This document shows, piece after piece, positions 61,400 through 64,000 of a stretch of 64,000 nucleotides of DNA. Position 1 is the first letter of the stretch, and every line of letters begins with the position of its first letter. The stretch is from Saccharopolyspora sp. SCSIO 74807. Its GTDB lineage: Bacteria; Actinomycetota; Actinomycetes; Mycobacteriales; Pseudonocardiaceae. The DNA is taken from contig NZ_CP146100.1 in the NCBI RefSeq assembly GCF_037023755.1, forward strand, positions 6,416,501 through 6,480,500. Reading direction: 5' to 3'. The position numbers and the translations under genes are program-made. A model generated the notes under the pieces. It made no database searches. It was not told the origin of the DNA and saw only the letters and a list, made by a program, of their open reading frames with translations.

Positions 61400-62275
61400 A
61401 TGAACCACGGCATCGACCCGCTCGCTGCGGAGCCACCATGGCACCAAGTGCTCGTGCACTTCCACGACTACGCAGCTGCCAAGGAAACAGGAACGATCCA
61501 CATTGGACCGGAGATGGCACGTGCCGAATCCGAAGGGCTAATCGCAGCATGGTTCTTCATCCGCAAAAGCCCGAGCTGGCGTCTGCGCTTCCAACCCGCA
61601 CACCACGACATCGGCCAGGCCACTGCGGCCCTCATCCACGAACGGCTCGAAAAACTCCGAAGCGCCGGGCACATCGCCTGCTGGACCGAAACCATCTACG
61701 AACCGGAAACGTACGCCTTCGGCGGCACAGCAGGGATGCACGCTGCCCACCACCTGTTCCATGCCGACAGCCACCACATACTCGCCTACCTCGCCAACAC
61801 CGGCTCCGACACCCCTGACGCCCGCAGCGACCGACGGCGCGAACTCACCCTCTTGCTGTGCACGAACCTGATACGCGCCGCCGGGCAAGACTGGTACGAA
61901 CAAGGCGACGTCTGGGCGCGCGTCGCCGACATCCGCTCAGCACCACACGACACGTCGCCGGCGCGGCTGAACAATCGGGAATCCGGCCTGCGCCGCCTGA
62001 TCACCGCCGACACGAGCCCGACCAGCTCGCTCATGCGCGAAGGCGGATCGCTCGCACCGCTGTCTCCGTGGTTCGCTGCCTTCGCGCACGCTGGCCGAAC
62101 TCTGCGAGCGCTCGCCCACGGCGGCACGCTCAGCCGCGGCCTGCGGGCCGTCCTCGCCCACCACGTCATCTTCCACTGGAACCGCATCGGCGTGCCGCTC
62201 GCGACGCAATGCGCCCTCGCCAGCACAGCAAAAACAGCCGTACTGGGACGCGAGGAGAGGTCTCCGAGCAGATGA
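61400..62275 (+). CDS. Thiopeptide/lantibiotic-type SpaB C-terminal domain protein
   Basis: 291 residues. WHQVLVHFHDYAAAKETGTI at the start, AAWFFIRKSPSWRLRFQP, then YEPETYAFGGTAGMHAAHHL and DSHHILAYLANTG are the signature of the SpaB-C (elimination) domain of split LanB dehydratases, found alone in thiopeptide-type clusters. It would remove glutamate from glutamylated Ser/Thr in a precursor peptide, with a separate glutamylating partner that is absent here. ATG 61400 follows the truncated lanC. Its stop overlaps the next start (ATGA). Confidence 0.85.
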   Translation: MNHGIDPLAAEPPWHQVLVHFHDYAAAKETGTIHIGPEMARAESEGLIAAWFFIRKSPSWRLRFQPAHHDIGQATAALIHERLEKLRSAGHIACWTETIYEPETYAFGGTAGMHAAHHLFHADSHHILAYLANTGSDTPDARSDRRRELTLLLCTNLIRAAGQDWYEQGDVWARVADIRSAPHDTSPARLNNRESGLRRLITADTSPTSSLMREGGSLAPLSPWFAAFAHAGRTLRALAHGGTLSRGLRAVLAHHVIFHWNRIGVPLATQCALASTAKTAVLGREERSPSR

Positions 62276-63432
62276 CCAACACCGCGGGACAGGACCCGCT
62301 TTTCGTCACGGTCGCCGCCCGGTTTCCCCTGCTGCCCCGGAGCAGACCACCCGGCCAACACCTCCTCCGTCGCGTCCACGAACTCGCCGAACTCGTGGAA
62401 TCCGCAACGCAGGAACCCAGGGAACGCTCGGCAACCCGGGCGTCCGAAGCACTCAACAAGGCGGCACTGATCGCGAGCGACTGCGGACTTGCCGACCTCG
62501 CCCGTGCTCTGTGCTGGCGACAGTTCGAGATCTTCCACACCGCCGTGCCCCTCGCCGGCGAAGCCGCGAAGATGGCCCTCCAGCCACTGGTCAACCTCGG
62601 CCGACTGGCCACTCGCGACAGCGACCGCGCCTACGCCATCTTCACCAGCATCTTCGACGCCGTGACCAACCAGACGACGCAGAACATCGACGGCAGGGAC
62701 ATCGACTTCGGCAACTTCGTCGCCGACGCCCAGCAACATCATCACGAACTGCGGAGGTTCGCCTGGACCGTCCTACTGGCCGAGGGCACCCGCGCACTCA
62801 CCCAAGCCGGTCGCTGGACCGACGCCGTCCAGCACCTTCGGCGCTACCGCGGACTCGGAAAACGCCTTCTGGACGGCAGGCAGACCACGATCCTTGCTCA
62901 CGCCGCCGAGGGCGACTACGACAGCGCCGTCAACATGATCAAGACCAGCTCCACACCCGAACCGTGGGAACACGCGGTCTCGCACTGCCTCCACACGCTG
63001 TGCCTCCAGCTCGGCAACCACCGCGCCGACACCGACGCGATGGTCAACGCCTACTTCCACCTTCGGCCTTCGCCGGAACAGCAGGAATTCCGAACCCGCC
63101 TCGGCCTCTGTGTGATCGACCTAGCCGCGGACCTCAACCGTGCGGCCATGACGGCGGTGCTGGAGCGGGTGAACCAGGAAGCCGTCGCTGCCACCGACGC
63201 GCACATCGCATCGGACGTGCTCGCACACGAGCGGTGCAGACCTGCTCTCTCCGAGCACGACTTCGACACGTTGGTCGAGACCGTGGACTCCTCCGGGCTG
63301 AGCAGTGGGACGATGCCATCTCACCTGCTCGACGCACTCGTCACCTCAGTGAAGGCTGGTGAGGAACGCCTAGCCCGATGCCTTGGCCCAGGCCGCCCGG
63401 ACTTGATCACGAATTCTCGGGCGAACCGATGA
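62272..63432 (+). CDS. Helical protein coupled to the SpaB-C gene
   Basis: 386 residues, almost all helical and TPR-like: LADLARALCWRQFEIFHTAV, then GEAAKMALQPLVNLGRLATR, and AWTVLLAEGTRALTQAGRWT. Translation is coupled to the SpaB-C gene by ATGA, and a GAGGAGAGG site precedes the start. Proteins of this kind follow SpaB-C genes in several actinobacterial RiPP loci (recalled association); their role is not known. Confidence 0.7.
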   Translation: MTNTAGQDPLFVTVAARFPLLPRSRPPGQHLLRRVHELAELVESATQEPRERSATRASEALNKAALIASDCGLADLARALCWRQFEIFHTAVPLAGEAAKMALQPLVNLGRLATRDSDRAYAIFTSIFDAVTNQTTQNIDGRDIDFGNFVADAQQHHHELRRFAWTVLLAEGTRALTQAGRWTDAVQHLRRYRGLGKRLLDGRQTTILAHAAEGDYDSAVNMIKTSSTPEPWEHAVSHCLHTLCLQLGNHRADTDAMVNAYFHLRPSPEQQEFRTRLGLCVIDLAADLNRAAMTAVLERVNQEAVAATDAHIASDVLAHERCRPALSEHDFDTLVETVDSSGLSSGTMPSHLLDALVTSVKAGEERLARCLGPGRPDLITNSRANR

Positions 63433-63536
63433 TGCCGAGGAAGTGCGCGATGGGGCTTGGCAAGCTGAGCGGACGGCGTTTTTTCTGGGACGGAGACCTC
63501 GCCTAACGCTCGCTCACCGGCACAGACGGTACAAGT

Positions 63537-63998
63537 TCAGGTCAACGCCTCGAACTCTGACTCTTCTGAGGGAAAGTCCGATGGAAATATCGGCACGGCC
63601 AGCGTTCGCGAAAATACCGCTACCAGGAACTCGGTTACCGACCCGTCGAACTGCTCCCAGTGCGGTCCGCGTTCCTCATTCACAGCGACCGTCCACTCGT
63701 CCGGGTCCTTGTCGGGCTCGGTCATCCAGTAGCAAACGTCACCGTTGTCGGTGATCCCCCAGGGAAGGAGCTCCTCGTTTCCAGGTTCGAGGTCGAACGG
63801 TACGCTTTCTCCTTGCTCGCTCAGCGAGCGGAGCGCATCCAACCGAACCGATCGCTGCGTCAGGAGGTCGATGTTGGAGTTCTCTTCGTACGGTTGAAGG
63901 ACCAACAAGAACTCATCGAATGAACCCGCTCCGTAATCCGCGACAAGCCCCTTGTAGTCGCTGGGAAGCCGGAGGCCCAACTCACCTTCGACCTGATC
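63537..63998 (-). CDS. SMI1/KNR4 family protein (5' end outside window)
   Basis: The visible 153 residues run off the right edge: GLRLPSDYKGLVADYGAGSF, FLLVLQPYEENSNIDLLTQR, then LLPWGITDNGDVCYWMTEPD and WTVAVNEERGPHWEQFDGSV. This is the SMI1/KNR4 (SUKH) fold, often an immunity protein of polymorphic toxins, but also found alone. The frame is still open at 63998, so the real start is upstream of the window edge. Confidence 0.8.
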   Translation of the reverse strand, partial: DQVEGELGLRLPSDYKGLVADYGAGSFDEFLLVLQPYEENSNIDLLTQRSVRLDALRSLSEQGESVPFDLEPGNEELLPWGITDNGDVCYWMTEPDKDPDEWTVAVNEERGPHWEQFDGSVTEFLVAVFSRTLAVPIFPSDFPSEESEFEALT

Positions 63999-64000
63999 CC

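Overview
The window is very GC-rich actinobacterial chromosome with strong third-position GC bias. The gene order pdtaR-like / PaaI thioesterase / polA / rpsA / coaE-grpB / uvrB is the conserved actinobacterial core order. Together with the style of the accessory genes (pSAM2-type integrative element, STAND/SARP ATPases, WhiB, DUF2637 proteins) it suggests a Pseudonocardiaceae-like filamentous actinomycete, possibly Saccharopolyspora. The genus is inference.

Region 1 (1-26.2 kb) is mostly conserved chromosome. It holds the end of a fatty-acid oxidation operon (hydroxyacyl-CoA dehydrogenase, acyl-CoA dehydrogenase), an FAD monooxygenase, a membrane-anchored solute-receptor-like protein paired with a large NTPase, uvrB, two DUF402 genes, a CoaE-GrpB fusion, ribosomal protein S1, a methyltransferase, a GNAT enzyme, a YhgE/Pip-type membrane protein with a degenerate ABC-type partner, a VOC protein, polA, a hotdog thioesterase, an ANTAR response regulator and a large SF1 helicase-nuclease.

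Region 2 (26.53-38.77 kb) is an integrated actinomycete integrative and conjugative element (AICE). It sits in the 3' half of a tRNA-Leu(CAA) gene and is bounded by a perfect 45-bp direct repeat (26556-26600 and 38721-38765). It carries a tyrosine integrase, an excisionase, a WhiB protein, Spd-like membrane proteins, a TraB/FtsK translocase, a Nudix protein (candidate Pif), three regulators (two of them paralogous) and cargo of lower GC (a DCL/HNH-like protein and a pentapeptide-repeat membrane protein). Likely control and transfer sites are visible: an inverted repeat over the int start, a palindrome between the divergent regulator and xis genes, and three copies of an octamer around the traB stop codon. 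I see no replication initiator.

Region 3 (38.8-50.4 kb) is an accessory zone next to attR. It contains a DUF2637-like/HTH hybrid gene, a DUF2637 gene, a short orphan CRISPR-like array (74-bp period), two STAND ATPases with TPR-like tails, a PfkB-type kinase with an altered active-site motif, a SARP regulator lacking its TPR domain, a 41-residue hydrophobic peptide gene with its own terminator, and decayed IS481 and MFS genes.

Region 4 (50.4-60 kb) is a nitrogen-compound catabolic module: FmdB/formamidase, then a minus-strand set of M20 amidohydrolase, DUF1028, RidA and flavin monooxygenase, an MFS transporter, aspartate ammonia-lyase and a LysR regulator. An identical 17-bp box lies upstream of both the monooxygenase set and the aspA-transporter set, which suggests one LysR-controlled regulon.

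Region 5 (60.3-64 kb) has a DUF6879 gene, then the remains of a class-I-lanthipeptide/thiopeptide-type RiPP locus (truncated LanC-like gene, a SpaB-C-type protein and its coupled partner), and a SMI1/KNR4 gene running off the window.
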